Below the pieces are notes generated by a model. The model saw nothing but the letters and a program-made list of their open reading frames with translations. It made no database searches and was not told the origin of the DNA. The position numbers and the translations under genes were made by a program. 64,000 nucleotides of DNA from NCBI GenBank assembly GCA_949128115.1, contig OX421968.1:53151423-53215422 (forward strand), in the 5' to 3' direction. This document shows positions 39,566-49,256 of the stretch, piece after piece. The DNA comes from Anaspis maculata (lineage: Eukaryota; Arthropoda; Insecta; Coleoptera; Scraptiidae). Numbering within the stretch: position 1 is the stretch's first letter; each line of letters opens with the position of its first letter.

Positions 39566-41214
39566 GACAAAAAAAATGCGGTGATTTTCAATCAAAACTC
39601 TTAGTCCTCATTTTTTTGTGTTAGCAACAACAGCAACTGACATTTAATAGTCCACTGTAGCCTTATGTTTACTCAACATTTTCTTTTTTAGTTTGCGTCA
39701 TTATCTCTATTAATAAAGGAGATATGCATTATTTTACAAGAACATGCTTTTTTAGAAAATTCAAAAATTTTAAAAAGGATAAGGAACGGTTTCCAGAGAA
39801 ACAGATACCAACAAGAGTATTTCCGATGATTTCAATTATTGTCAAAGAAGTTATTCACCAAGATGCCTAGACAGCTTTCACCAGAACACGAGGACAAGGT
39901 CGTAAACGGAAGACCACCGTCAGAGAGGACCGTTTGTTGGAGACGCAAGGCATCAGGAAGCGTTTTGTGACGTTGCGTGTGCTTAAGAACGTCCTCCAGT
40001 TGGCCACGGGAACACAAGTTTCAACAAAAACTGTGCGGAGGAGGTTGAAGGAAGCGAACTTGTCCTTTAACTGGGCCAATTCTCACGGCTGCACATAAGA
40101 GGAATAGCAGGACATTTTGTAACAACCACCAACAGTGGGATGAAGGGATGTGGCGTTCGGTTCTTCTCAGCGATGAGTCCCGTTTCCACATTTCGACCAA
40201 TGACCGTCGCGTTCGTGTTTTGCGGAGACCAGGCGAGCGGTACGAGCAGTGCAACTTCAAAGGAGTTGATAGATTTGGTGGAGGGTCCTTGATGGTATGA
40301 GGTGGAATAAGTTTTTATGGCCGTACAGAATTAGTGGTAATACGTGATAGGTAACTAACGGCAGCAAGGTATAGAGACAATATCATTGCACCACATGTGC
40401 AGCCGTATGCCGAACAAATTGGTCCAGGCTTTATTTTCATGCAGGACAATGCAAGACCTCACACTGCGCGTATCGTTCAAGCGGCCTTAAGAGAAGCAAA
40501 CATCGAGTGTCTGGACTGGCCAGCCAGAAGCCCGGATCTTAATCCAATAGAGCATCTTTGGGATCAGCTAGGTAGACGCATCAGGAGTGCACCTCAGCCG
40601 CCAGTAAATCTGGAGCAACCGTCACAACTGCTTATCCAAGAATGGCATGACATTCCCCAGCAAGACATACAAAACCTAATCAGTAATATGCCACGAAGAG
40701 TACAAGCATGCAGGAGAGCAAGGGGAGGAAACACGTTACTGAACTACGATTCGTTAACTACATTAATTAATTTAATTTATCATTATTAATTTGTTCATTA
40801 TCCAATCGCTTACTGTTTTCTTTATTTTCAGAAGTAGATGGTCCCCGTCTTAATTTTGTTAGGAACTTTATTTGGTGATTTTTCAATGCAAAAATGTTAA
40901 CCGGTCAATAAAAAATCTGTTTTTGTTGAATAACTTCTTTGACAATTGGAATTATCGGAATTACTCTTGTTGGTATCTGTTTCTCTGGAAACCGTTCCCT
41001 GTCCTTTTTAAAAAATTTGACTTTTCAAAAAAAGCATGTTCTTCTAAAATATTGCATATCTCCTTCATTAATAGAGATAATGACGCAAACTAAAAAAGAA
41101 AATGTTGAGTAAACATAAGGCTACAGTGGACTATCAAATGTCAGTTGCTGTTGTTGCTAACACAAAAAGTTATCGGCTAAGAGTTTTGATTAAAAATCAC
41201 CGCATTTTTTTGTC
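39566..41214 (+). mobile_element. decayed Tc1-like transposon with long TIRs
   Basis: About 1650 bp. Terminal inverted repeats of roughly 290 bp run from GACAAAAAAAATGCGGTGA (39566) to about 39859, and from about 40926 to CACCGCATTTTTTTGTC (41214). They are clearly alike but differ by substitutions and indels. The interior holds a broken Tc1-type transposase on the plus strand. No clean TA duplication is visible at the limits I chose, so the true ends may lie a few bases further out. Tc1-like elements with TIRs of 200-300 bp, such as Minos, are known in insects. Confidence 0.85.
39860..40789 (+). pseudogene. Tc1-like transposase, broken
   Basis: The reading starts at about 39861 with ATG (MPRQLSPEHEDKV). 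The protein then lacks most of the first DNA-binding helix-turn-helix and picks up in another frame with a GRPR-like GQGRKRKTTVRED segment. A run resembling VSTKTVRRRL follows near 40020. Several stops and frame changes lie at 40090-40370, although LLSDESRF, holding the first catalytic Asp, is still readable near 40156-40180. From 40397 to 40789 the frame is open and shows MQDNARPHTARIV with the second Asp and NPIEHLWDQL with the Glu, 34 residues apart. The C-terminal end MPRRVQACRRARGGNT is family-typical. It cannot make an active enzyme as it stands. Confidence 0.88.
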
Positions 41215-41310
41215 GATTTCAACCAGAGTGTGCTGAATTACGTCTCTATTGAACAATTATGGCGTATTTGAAGAAAAGTTCCCAGTGGCGTAGATAGTGG
41301 GGGGTAGCTT

Positions 41311-41811
41311 CCTTTTTCCCCTCCCCACTTTCTACGCCCCTGAGGATTCATCAAAACTGATCACATTTTTAGACTCCTTGTTCAATTCGCAAAAAAAGTT
41401 ACTCTTACAAAATTTTGATTAGGGGCTTCATTTTTGAGATATTTGGGTTTGAAACTTTGAAAAACATCTCGGAATCGCCACTTTCCAGGGCCCAAATTGT
41501 TTTTTCTTGAAAAAGTCCATGTCTCACCGAAAAAATGGTGGTTTATCAACTTAAAACACCTAAAAAACTCATTTCAGTTGAGAAATCATAAGTTTTCTTG
41601 AATTTCAATTTTTAATTTTCTAATAAAAAAAAATTGGGCCCTGGAAAGATTCCGAGATGTTTTTCAAAGTTTCAAACCCAAATATCTCGTGAATGAAGCC
41701 TTTGATCAAAATTTTGCAGGAGTAACTTTTTTTTGCAAACTAAACAAGGAATCTAGAAATGTAGTCAGTTTTGGAAAATCTCAAAGGGCGTAGAAAGTGG
41801 GGGGAAAAAAA
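41311..41811. mobile_element. foldback element with CCCCACTTTCTACGCCC ends
   Basis: Two inverted arms of about 190-200 bp: left about 41311-41510, right about 41625-41811. Matching blocks include CCCCACTTTCTACGCCC, ATCAAAACTGAT, CTCCTTGTT and AACTTTGAAAAACATCTCGGAATC, with a small central loop near 41520-41620. No coding capacity. Transcripts across it would form a long hairpin. I see no clear target duplication. Confidence 0.8.
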
Positions 41812-41944
41812 TCTCGAAAATCTCGAAACGGTTTTTGAATTTCCAAGATTAGAAGTGGAATAGCCAAGATATGATTTTTTTTTTTGAATAATACGTTGCA
41901 TTTCTTTGGCGTCACGAAAAATCAACGAGTTTCGATGTGAGCAG

Positions 41945-42030
41945 TGAAGACGTCCTCTACACAGTCAAGTGACGATAACTAGGGAATGGGACATAGAAGG
42001 GAAGACCTAATAGATGCTATCGACTACTAT
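41945..42030 (-). repeat. diverged lone satellite fragment, part 1
   Basis: In reverse complement this matches the 310-bp monomer from the AATAGCAATCGAAAGCATCC region through CTTCCCTTCTATGCCCCATTC, AAGTTATTGACACTTG and GAGAGGACGTC. It is clearly more diverged than any array monomer. It lies about 7.4 kb beyond the array and in the opposite orientation. Confidence 0.82.
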
Positions 42031-42101
42031 AGGCTGTCTGATTTCTACATGATTCTAGTGGGCTGCGATTCAGGCCGCGATCGACCGATGACAGACAGCC
42101 T
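42031..42101. mobile_element. 71-bp mini-TIR insertion
   Basis: Begins AGGCTGTCTG and ends CAGACAGCCT, a perfect 10-bp inverted pair, and it interrupts the diverged satellite fragment. AT-rich TAT stands on both sides and may be a short target duplication. Too short to classify. Confidence 0.6.
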
Positions 42102-42187
42102 ATATTAAGAATTCAAACAATTTAAATCCGTTTTCGAATCGATTGGACCAAGTCGAGGTTTTCCAGTTGAATTTTCGCAAGGCTATA
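42102..42187 (-). repeat. diverged lone satellite fragment, part 2
   Basis: In reverse complement this continues the monomer of 41945-42030: TATAGCCTTGC, ACTGGAAAACCTCGAC, TTCGAAAACGG and AAATTGTTTGAA are recognisable. It ends at the TATA where a CAGGGTG foldback element is inserted. Confidence 0.82.
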
Positions 42188-43705
42188 CAGGGTGTTTCAG
42201 TGACCTTGCATAAAATTTCGGGAGGTGATTCCTCTCAAAAAAAAAATAGTCGAAAGTAAGAGTAACATTTTTTCCTAAACTGCTTCATAAGGGAGTTACA
42301 GCCTCTCAAAGGTACGTAGTGAAGTAGAGTTTTTGATTATTTGCTCAAGAACCGTCAAGAGGAACAACTTCAAATTTGGTGCAGGAAGGTTCCTTAACAA
42401 TGCAAACGTACATGGAAAATTTTAAACAAATCTGGCCAGTGGCGGCGAAGTAAGAGGGGGTTGGGGTAGTTTGAACTGTCAGAACAAAATGTCTGCAATC
42501 CGTTTGTATTTTTGTTTGCGAAATTGGTTAGACTTGTTCAAGACTAAACTTTTATGCCCCTTGCATTTTTCCTGTAGGATGCACCGTTCACGAGTAAAAG
42601 TGGAAAAACCAGGAACGTGTCGAATAATTTTTTTCTGGTGGTTAACCGACCCCAACCCCCAACTCCACTGGTGATAGTTTATTTGTTCTGAATCTCACAC
42701 GTGTTTTTTTTGCACTTTGAAGAAATCTCCTTGTGCCAAAAAAAAGAACCAAAAACCAAACAAATCTGACCAGTGGGGCAGTGGGGTCGAAATAAGGGGT
42801 TAGGTTGAATTGCTAGAAAAAAGTCTACGTTCCGGTCGTATTTTTGTTTGCACATTAAAATAGTCTCTTACTTTCATTTACACATTAGATAGGTACCTAC
42901 TTATAACTTCCTGACAAAAAAAAATTAAAAACCACATGTCATGTCGCACGTTTCTGGTTTGTTCACTTTTACTCGTGAACGGTGCATCCTACGAAAAAAA
43001 AAATGCAAGGGACATAAAAGTTTAGTCTTGAACAAGTCTATCCAAATGTGCAAACAAAAATACGAACGGGAGCGGCGGTGGCCGAGTGGTCTGGGTGTTG
43101 GCACGCCAAGCCAGTCGTGACACACCGAGCGGGCTCGAATCCCGCCTCGTCCATGGATATTTTGTGTTGTCCAAAAATTGTTCCGACCTTACTATGCCTT
43201 ATCTGCACCTGTCTGACTACAGCGGTTACAGAAAAAATGGATTTCTGACTACAGAGTTGAGTGCTATCAGAGTACTGAGGCCTCACATAGCTAACAGTAG
43301 GCAATTCAAGTAATAGAAACGTGTACCAAAAACCCACTGAATGTCCCGTCGACGCTAATAACCTCGTAGTTGATGCGTCGTAAAACATTAAAAAAAAATA
43401 AAAATACGAACGGATTGCAGATTTTTTTTTTTCTGGCAGTTTTACCTACCCCAACCCCAAACCCAAACAGATTTGTTTAAAATTTTGCGTGAACATGTGC
43501 AATGTTGAGTTCCCATTCTACACCAAATTTGAAGTTCTTCACCTTGACGGTTCTTGAGCTAATAATTGAAAACTCTGTTTCACTTCGTACCTTTCGAGCC
43601 CCTTTCGAGGGGCTGTAACTCCCTTTGGAAGCAGTTTAGGAAAAAAGTGTTGCTCTTACTTTTCGACTCACCTGAAATTTTATGCAAGGTCACTGAAGCA
43701 CCCTG
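42188..43705. mobile_element. CAGGGTG foldback element
   Basis: Long inverted arms run from CAGGGTGTTTCAGTGACC (42188) inward to about 42640, and from about 42930 to GGTCACTGAAGCACCCTG (43705). TA flanks both ends (42186-42187 and 43706-43707), so Tc1/mariner-type targeting is likely. The right arm is interrupted by a tRNA-derived SINE. The middle (about 42765-42860) repeats part of the left arm in direct orientation (AAACAAATCTG.CCAGTGG...). No transposase is encoded, so it would depend on enzymes supplied elsewhere. Confidence 0.88.
43070..43399 (+). mobile_element. tRNA-derived SINE
   Basis: A 330-bp SINE with an exact 14-bp target duplication AAAAATACGAACGG at 43056-43069 and 43400-43413. 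The head carries an RNA polymerase III A box (TGGCCGAGTGG, about 43079) and a B box (GGCTCGAATCC, about 43132). The class II shape with a long variable region points to a Ser/Leu-like tRNA ancestor. An anticodon-like loop is present, but the acceptor stem does not pair well, so it is not a functional tRNA. The body is unique, and the 3' end AACCTCGTAGTTGATGCGTC precedes a short A-rich tail, a 3' form seen in insect SINEs mobilised by a partner LINE. The homologous site in the left foldback arm (about 42495-42515, inverted) is empty, which confirms the insertion. Confidence 0.92.
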
Positions 43706-44149
43706 TATACAGGGTATTCTGCAATAGCTCGATGGCAGATAGAGAACTTAGGCGAGTCAAGATCAGCAAAAAAGTTTTTTTGTCCAATGGTTACGGAGAT
43801 ACCACGTTACGTTTCACAAGTTTGTTCCGAAAATTTATAGGGCGATATCTCTGCAACGGTTCAAGATAATCGGTTGAAATTTACCATTGACCTTAGTTGG
43901 GGCTTGTTACATTGCCATACAGAACAAAAAAAAATTATATCCAGGGTCGGACTTGAAAAAATTTGCCCCTTCAATTTTTGTCAGAAAGTTTATTTTATGA
44001 TCACAGTTCTGAAAAACTATTGGCAGATTCGGGAAGCTCAGAAGAAATGTAATAGGAATAGCAAATAAAATTCAACGGCACACCTGAGTCATTCTGGCAA
44101 AAAAAGTTCAAAAACCATCACCGCACCAAGACTTTGACCAAACTACCTT
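43706..44149. other. unassigned repeat-like spacer
   Basis: Starts with TATACAGGGTA right after the foldback element. No supported gene. The part at 43990-44130 loosely resembles 47395-47510 in direct orientation (a GGCAAAAA... / ATCACCGC block), so it belongs to some old dispersed repeat. Confidence 0.4.
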
Positions 44150-44505
44150 TGGACAGGGAGCTGGTGCCTCAAAACTTACGTCATAAGGTACATGATTTTA
44201 ACCCTGTAGGTCTAATGTGCGTTGATAAGGTTGTCAAAAATTTATTTGTCTTACATGTCAGACCGGGGGCTTTAGGCTGGTATAGGCTTGTCAATTTAAG
44301 TGTTAGAGTAGCTTTGAGCTAACTTCGCCGAATAAAGTCGCTTTATTAATTTTTGAAAAATGTCAAAAATTTATGTCATAAGGTGCATGAATGAAACCAA
44401 CGGGCTTTTGTGTGGGAACATCCCCTTAACCAAAAATCGGGTCATAAGACAACATTTTTGGGGGCTCTCGGTCCATAAGACAAGTTTGAAATTTTCAAAA
44501 AAGAC
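44150..44505 (+). repeat. inverted repeat, left arm around the Jockey element
   Basis: Pairs with 46842-47160 in reverse complement. Shared blocks include GGTGCCTCAAAACTTAC, TTTTAACCCTGTAGGTCTAA, CTTTAGGCTGGTAT and AAGACAACATTTTTGGGGGC. About 50 bp near 44300-44350 are extra in this arm. The LINE sits between the arms, so the palindrome is older than the LINE insertion. Confidence 0.85.
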
Positions 44506-44595
44506 CATTTACCTCCTCCTGGAGACTTTTCCTGTGGCATAATTTTAGGAATGAAAAACGATTCTCACATGATTTTTCACGCAGGTTTCGAATCT

Positions 44596-46640
44596 ACTAT
44601 CCAAATGCTGCCTGGTATTCGACACCAGAAATGGAAAAAACTACCAAACAAGATACATACTCTATGTTCCTGAAAGAGAAAATTATTGAAAAACGCAAAA
44701 TGAAAAAGCAATGGCAAATGTCAAGATCTCCTCATGACAAGTCCAAACTCAACAAATCTATGAAAGAACTGAAACACTTGCTGAATGAAGACAAAAACAA
44801 AGCAGTTGAAAACTATCTGCGAAGCTTGACCGCAACCGAAGCTACAGAATATTCCCTCTGGAAAGCGACCAAGAAACTCAAACAACCTCAAAGAGCAATC
44901 CCTCCACTTCACAAAGAAGACGGAAACTGGGCCAGAAGCGACAAGGAAAAGGCAGATTTGTTTGCAGAGCACCTAACAAAAGTATACGAACCATTTGATT
45001 CTGAAATATCTGCGAATGAAGAGGCTTAGGTACTGGACTACCTGGAAGCCCCAGGACAACTAGAGCCACCCTTGCAGCTGTTTAAAGTGACTGCGATAAA
45101 AGCAGCAATAATAAAACTCAATCCGAAGAAATCTCCTGGGTGCGATCTGATAACGGCCAGAATATTGAAACAAGTTCCGGAAATAGGCTTAAAATACATC
45201 ACGCAACTGTTTAATGCCATCATCAGAACCGGCTACTTCCCCAGACAATGGAAAGTCGCCGAAGTCATCATGATCCCAAAGCCCGGAAAACCCCCGACCG
45301 AAACCAAATCCTACAGGCCAATCAGTCTCCTGCCAGTAACATCAAAGCTGTTTGAAAAACTGCTACTGGAAAAGATGCGACCGATACTGGAAGAGAAACA
45401 CCTCATCCCAGACCACCAGTTTGGATTTCGACAAGGACACGGCACCATAGAGCAAGTACACAGACTTACGACAAAGATAAAGCAAACCTTGGAAGATCAA
45501 AGTTATTGCGCAGCGGCCTTTCTCGACATCGGACAGGCATTCGACAAGGTCTGGCACGCAGGCTTGATGTATAAAATTAGAAAAGTATTGCCAGATAACA
45601 TTTACATCATCCTGAAGTCATACCTAGAGGACCAGACCTTCCTTGTTAAATTCCAAGACGAGCGTATTTCACTCTTTGCCATCAAGTCCGGAGTGCCACA
45701 AGGGAGTGTTCTGGGTCCCGTCCTGTATCTCCTCTTCACCGCCGATCTACCAACAAACAGCAACATCACAACAGCCACATTCGCAGACGATACTGCGGTC
45801 CTGGTCGCTCACAAAAAAACCAGAAGAAGCCTCGAAAATCCTGCAGGGTAACCTGAACAAGTTACAGCTATTGTTGAGAAAATGGCGTATCCGAGCGAAT
45901 GAGAGCAAGTCGGTGCAGGTAACCTTCACTCTTCGAAAAGGAAATTGTCCTCCAGTTAGCCTCAACAACCAAATGCTGACACATGTAGAAGACGTCCGAT
46001 ATTTGGGCCACCTCGACCGACGAATGACCTGGCGCAAGCACATCTTCAGCAAACGAAAACAATTGGGACTAAAATTGAGCAGACTATATTGGATCATCGG
46101 AAGGAAATCCCAACTAACACTGGACAACAAACTGCTGATTTATAAAGCCATCTTAAAGCCAGTATGGACGTACGGTATTCAGCTATGGGGAGCTGCCGCA
46201 AATTCCAACATCGACATACTTGAACGGTTCCAGTCAAAAGTGCTCCGCATCATTGTAAACGCCCCATGGTTTGTGCCCAACGAGATCATCCGTCGTGACC
46301 TCAATGTAGCAACTGTCAAACAAGAAATCATGACTTACAGTGCCAACTGCCATCAAAGATTGACTACACATCCCAACTAGCGATCCATCTGCGCAGACGA
46401 ATGACTGGCTACCGAAGACTTAAGCGATGTGCTCCTACTGATCTGCCAACTAGATTCTGATTAATTAAACTTATCCAAGTATTAAATGACGCCCACTTGT
46501 CCAACTCACCGCCGACGGCGATGTATGAAAGGGAGCTTGCCACTGGCCATTCTCCCACATGATTTTTACAAACATACAAATTACCTATTATATCTAACAG
46601 ATAGATTGTAATTATTTTGGGATTTCAAATTAAAAAAAAA
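44596..46640 (+). mobile_element. Jockey-type non-LTR retrotransposon, 5'-truncated
   Basis: A 2045-bp insertion flanked by the 13-bp duplication AGGTTTCGAATCT (44583-44595 and 46641-46653). It ends in a run of about ten A after the 3' untranslated part. Only the end of ORF2 is present (linker, reverse transcriptase, C-terminal domain). The endonuclease and ORF1 are absent, as expected from incomplete target-primed reverse transcription. It landed in the loop of an older inverted repeat. Confidence 0.93.
44631..46380 (+). pseudogene. Jockey-like ORF2 reverse transcriptase, two lesions
   Basis: One frame runs from before 44631 to 45851 with a single in-frame stop (TAG at 45027-45029). The C-terminal third then continues in another frame to 46380. 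The frame change falls in the A-run near 45811-45817. Reverse-transcriptase blocks appear in order: PGCDLITARIL, YRPISLLPVTSKLFEKLL, FGFRQGHGT, AFLDIGQAFDKVW, SGVPQGSVLGPVLYLLF and the catalytic FADDT near 45780. The C-terminal part has YLG.LDRRMTWRKHI and LKPVWTYGIQLWG, both typical of Jockey-clade ORF2. With only one stop and one slip, the copy is fairly young. Without the endonuclease and 5' end it cannot move by itself. Confidence 0.92.
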
Positions 46641-46841
46641 AGGTTTCGAATCTGTCCACAAATTTTTTTAATGGTATATCGCTTACAGGGTGCAACATCG
46701 AATTTTTTTTCTCAAATCGTACACCTTGTATTTTAACATGGAAATCAATTCCGTTTTTCATCCTGATTACAAATATATATCACACTTGGTGAGGTCAACA
46801 AAAGACCTGTGAAAAAATTGATAGATTTTGATTTTTTTTTG

Positions 46842-47160
46842 AAAATTTCAAACTTGTCTTATGAACCGAAAGCCCCCAAAAATGTTGTCTTACGACCAGA
46901 TTTTCGATCAAGGGGATATTCCCACACAAAATCCAGTTGGTTTCATTCATGTACCTTATGACGTAAATTTTTGGTCATTTTTTCAAAAATTGATAGGCTC
47001 ATACCAGCCTAAAGCCCTCGGTCTGACATGTGAGACAAAGCAATTTTTAACAACCTTCTCAACGCACATTAGACCTACAGGGTTAAAATCGTGTACCTTC
47101 TGTACACGTATCGTGCACCGTGTAAGTTTTGAGGCACCAGTTCCCTGTCCACTTAGTCCG
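46842..47160 (-). repeat. inverted repeat, right arm around the Jockey element
   Basis: Reverse-complement partner of 44150-44505. The spacer between the LINE's target duplication and this arm (46654-46841) contains one more CAGGGTG motif at 46686 and poly-T runs, and nothing else recognisable. Confidence 0.85.
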
Positions 47161-47164
47161 GACG

Positions 47165-48055
47165 TTAAAGTTCCAAAATAGTGGATGCTCTGGACTTTTT
47201 AGTTTTACTCAAGCAATGCCGCTTTGCATGCGTATTACTGGAATTCCTCTGGACCAATTGAGATAGGTAGCTATTGGCGCCAATAATGGTGCAAGCGCCG
47301 CATACAGGGGGAAACCGAAAAAATAAACTGAACATTTTCATCTTATGAACCAAAGCAAACGGAGTGTTGCAAATCACATTGTATGTCAGATATTTCATGC
47401 TTATGAAAGAGCAGTGAACGATTATGTTGCAAAAATGTCCAATAAAATGAACGGGCCACCTAAGATGTTTTGGCAATTAGAATCAAAAAATATCACCGCT
47501 AAAACTTAAACCAGACACCAAGCCTTAAACCATGCAAGCCTAGTTATTCATGAACAGCGGTTTCTTTCCAGACTTGACATAATTATTTTAAAAAAATGAA
47601 AGACTACTAGGTGGGTACCAGTGGGACCTAAGCGTCCAGGGTTTTTCAACGCCGCGACCAATCCAACGATTAAGCTATTTTGAGTTGAGGTGCTTCCTGA
47701 TTTGGAGATTTGGAGACAGAAATGGGGCGACACTCCATCATGCTGGAGATGAAAACATCTCTAGTTGAACTTTTGCGCGAGCAACAAATTGGCAAAGTGG
47801 CCTGGATGAAAATAATGTAGGCAGGTACATTAGGGATTAACCTTCCCGTTCCCACGTTAGGTAGTTTAGATACCCCAGAGCAGTTTTTCTATATTTTCCC
47901 TAAATGTACCTGGTACAACCAACCAACCCAGGTACAACTAAGGAGGTAAGGGGTGAAGATGATCGAGAAACGATTAACTCAGTTCTTATTCACATTGGTT
48001 GTATTATCATTTTGTCATTTGCCCAGATCTTCCTAGATGAACTGGAAGTTCCAGC
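47165..48055. other. about 890 bp with no supported gene
   Basis: Open frames are short and match no family I know. The stretch 47292-47420 resembles 63863-64000 (CATACAGGG followed by a TTTCATGCTTATGAA block), so part of it is a dispersed repeat. A small hairpin TACCTGG/CCAGGTA lies near 47905-47935. Confidence 0.5.
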
Positions 48056-48400
48056 AATCCACTGTTTTCTCAATTTCGACCCTCTACCCCCTCAAACACC
48101 CGAATTCATTGGTTTAGATTTTTTTCAGCAATTTCCCCATTGCTCGTAAAATCATATATTCTGGGAACCGCAAATTCCGGAATTTCACTGCGTTTTCTTG
48201 ATTTCGACCCCCAGCCCCCTTTAGAATAACCCCCAACTAATTGATTTAGATTTTCCAAAGTTATTTCCCGATTATTATTCTGTTCAGATTATACACGAAT
48301 AAAAAAAATCGGAATATCAATTTATTTTCTCAATTTCGACCCCCCAACCCCCTTGATAACTACCCCAATTCACAACTTGGATTTTTTTAATTATTTTTCT
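48056..48400 (+). repeat. tandem repeat of about 128 bp, three copies
   Basis: The segment TTTTCT.AATTTCGACCC, then a run of CCCCCT, a TTAGATTTTT block and ATTTCCC or ATTTTTCTC recurs with starts near 48066, 48192 and 48323. The copies are strongly diverged, so this is an old minisatellite. Confidence 0.7.
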
Positions 48401-48479
48401 CATGATCACGACTTTGACTTGGGCCAGTTTCAAGAATTTCAAAAAAATTGAGACTATTTCTAATTTTGGCCTTATTAGG

Positions 48480-48616
48480 GGTGTAGGGGGAAAACTGTTC
48501 ATAGGAGGGGTCCAATTTTTCAGGAATATATTCCTTGAATTAAGATCTACAACATATGGAAAAATTTGTCAAATTCACCGAAACCACTTTTCCATAGAAA
48601 ACGTGCGGGGTCCTTT
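48480..48616 (-). mobile_element. partial foldback, right end of the AAAGGACCCC family
   Basis: Ends in GTGCGGGGTCCTTT at 48616. It is preceded by CTACAACATATGG and by a centre-like AAAACTGTTCATAGGAG block, both found in the complete copies at 59670 and 61528. Most of the arm between them is missing. Confidence 0.7.
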
Positions 48617-48696
48617 GAACCGAATCGGTTGAAAGGTTCAAAAGTTATGCTAAAAAACGATTTTTCATTTCCAACTTTCAAGGGCTATACACTATA

Positions 48697-48975
48697 CAGT
48701 CCGTTTTTCTTTTCATTAGCCCAGCCCCATAGGAACTTTATTATGCATTTTACGCTAGGCAAACCATATGTTTTTGAAATCAGAAAAAGAAAATCTATCG
48801 ATTGGTGAACTGTCAATTTTTTTTGAGAGATGCAAAATTTGACAATTGACAGAAAATAACATCTGACTTATCATTTCAAAGCCAGTAAAATTCTGGAGAG
48901 AAATCCTTGTTTTGGTGAAAATTGGGCACTTGCACAGCTTCCTAGACATTAATAACCGATTTCAACGAAATTAAT
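48697..48975 (+). repeat. left TIR of the mariner-like element
   Basis: Matches 51590-51981 in reverse complement. Landmarks are AGCCCAGCC.CATAGGAACT, AATCTATCGATTGGTGAA, GGAGAGAAATCC and AACCGATTTCAACGA. Confidence 0.85.
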
Positions 48976-49029
48976 TTTAATAGGGTAACAATAGTAACAT
49001 GTGAAAATGAACGAACAAAAATCAAAGGA

Positions 49030-49256
49030 ACTGCTCGAAGTTCCTGCTCGAAGATCATGCATTTCTAGCTCCGTCTCAAGACGGGCTGTCTAGGCCCGCG
49101 TTTCATTTTTAATTTTCGCTGGGGTCAACTGGTTGCAGGCATCTCTGATATGCGATTCTGCAAGTCTTCCACATCATGCGGGATATCAATAAAAACCTTG
49201 TCCTTTAAATACGTCTACAAGAAAAAATCCGGTGGCGTGAGATCCGGCGATCGCGC
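49030..49256 (-). pseudogene. mariner-like transposase, C-terminal fragment
   Basis: The reading from about 49256 downwards gives SARSPDLTPPDFFL, a stop where a Trp is usual, then TYLKDKVFIDIPHDVEDLQNRISEMP. This is the end of a mariner-like DDE/D transposase. The third acidic residue would be the Asp in PPDFFL. After ATS a frame slip leads to QLTPAKIKN and a TARLETELEMH segment that resembles the family's C-terminal TR...C...G.HFEHL end. It is the separated tail of the piece at 51137-51560. The Ty3 fragment starts exactly where the homology upstream of SARSPD stops. Confidence 0.82.

Noticed and set aside
43068..43150. Functional class II tRNA gene
   Set aside because: Pol III boxes are good, but the acceptor stem does not pair and the sequence is the head of a SINE with a 14-bp duplication.
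49150..49256. N-terminal extension of the Ty3 pol reading frame
   Set aside because: This stretch is the antisense of a mariner-like transposase tail; the open frame crosses the junction by chance.
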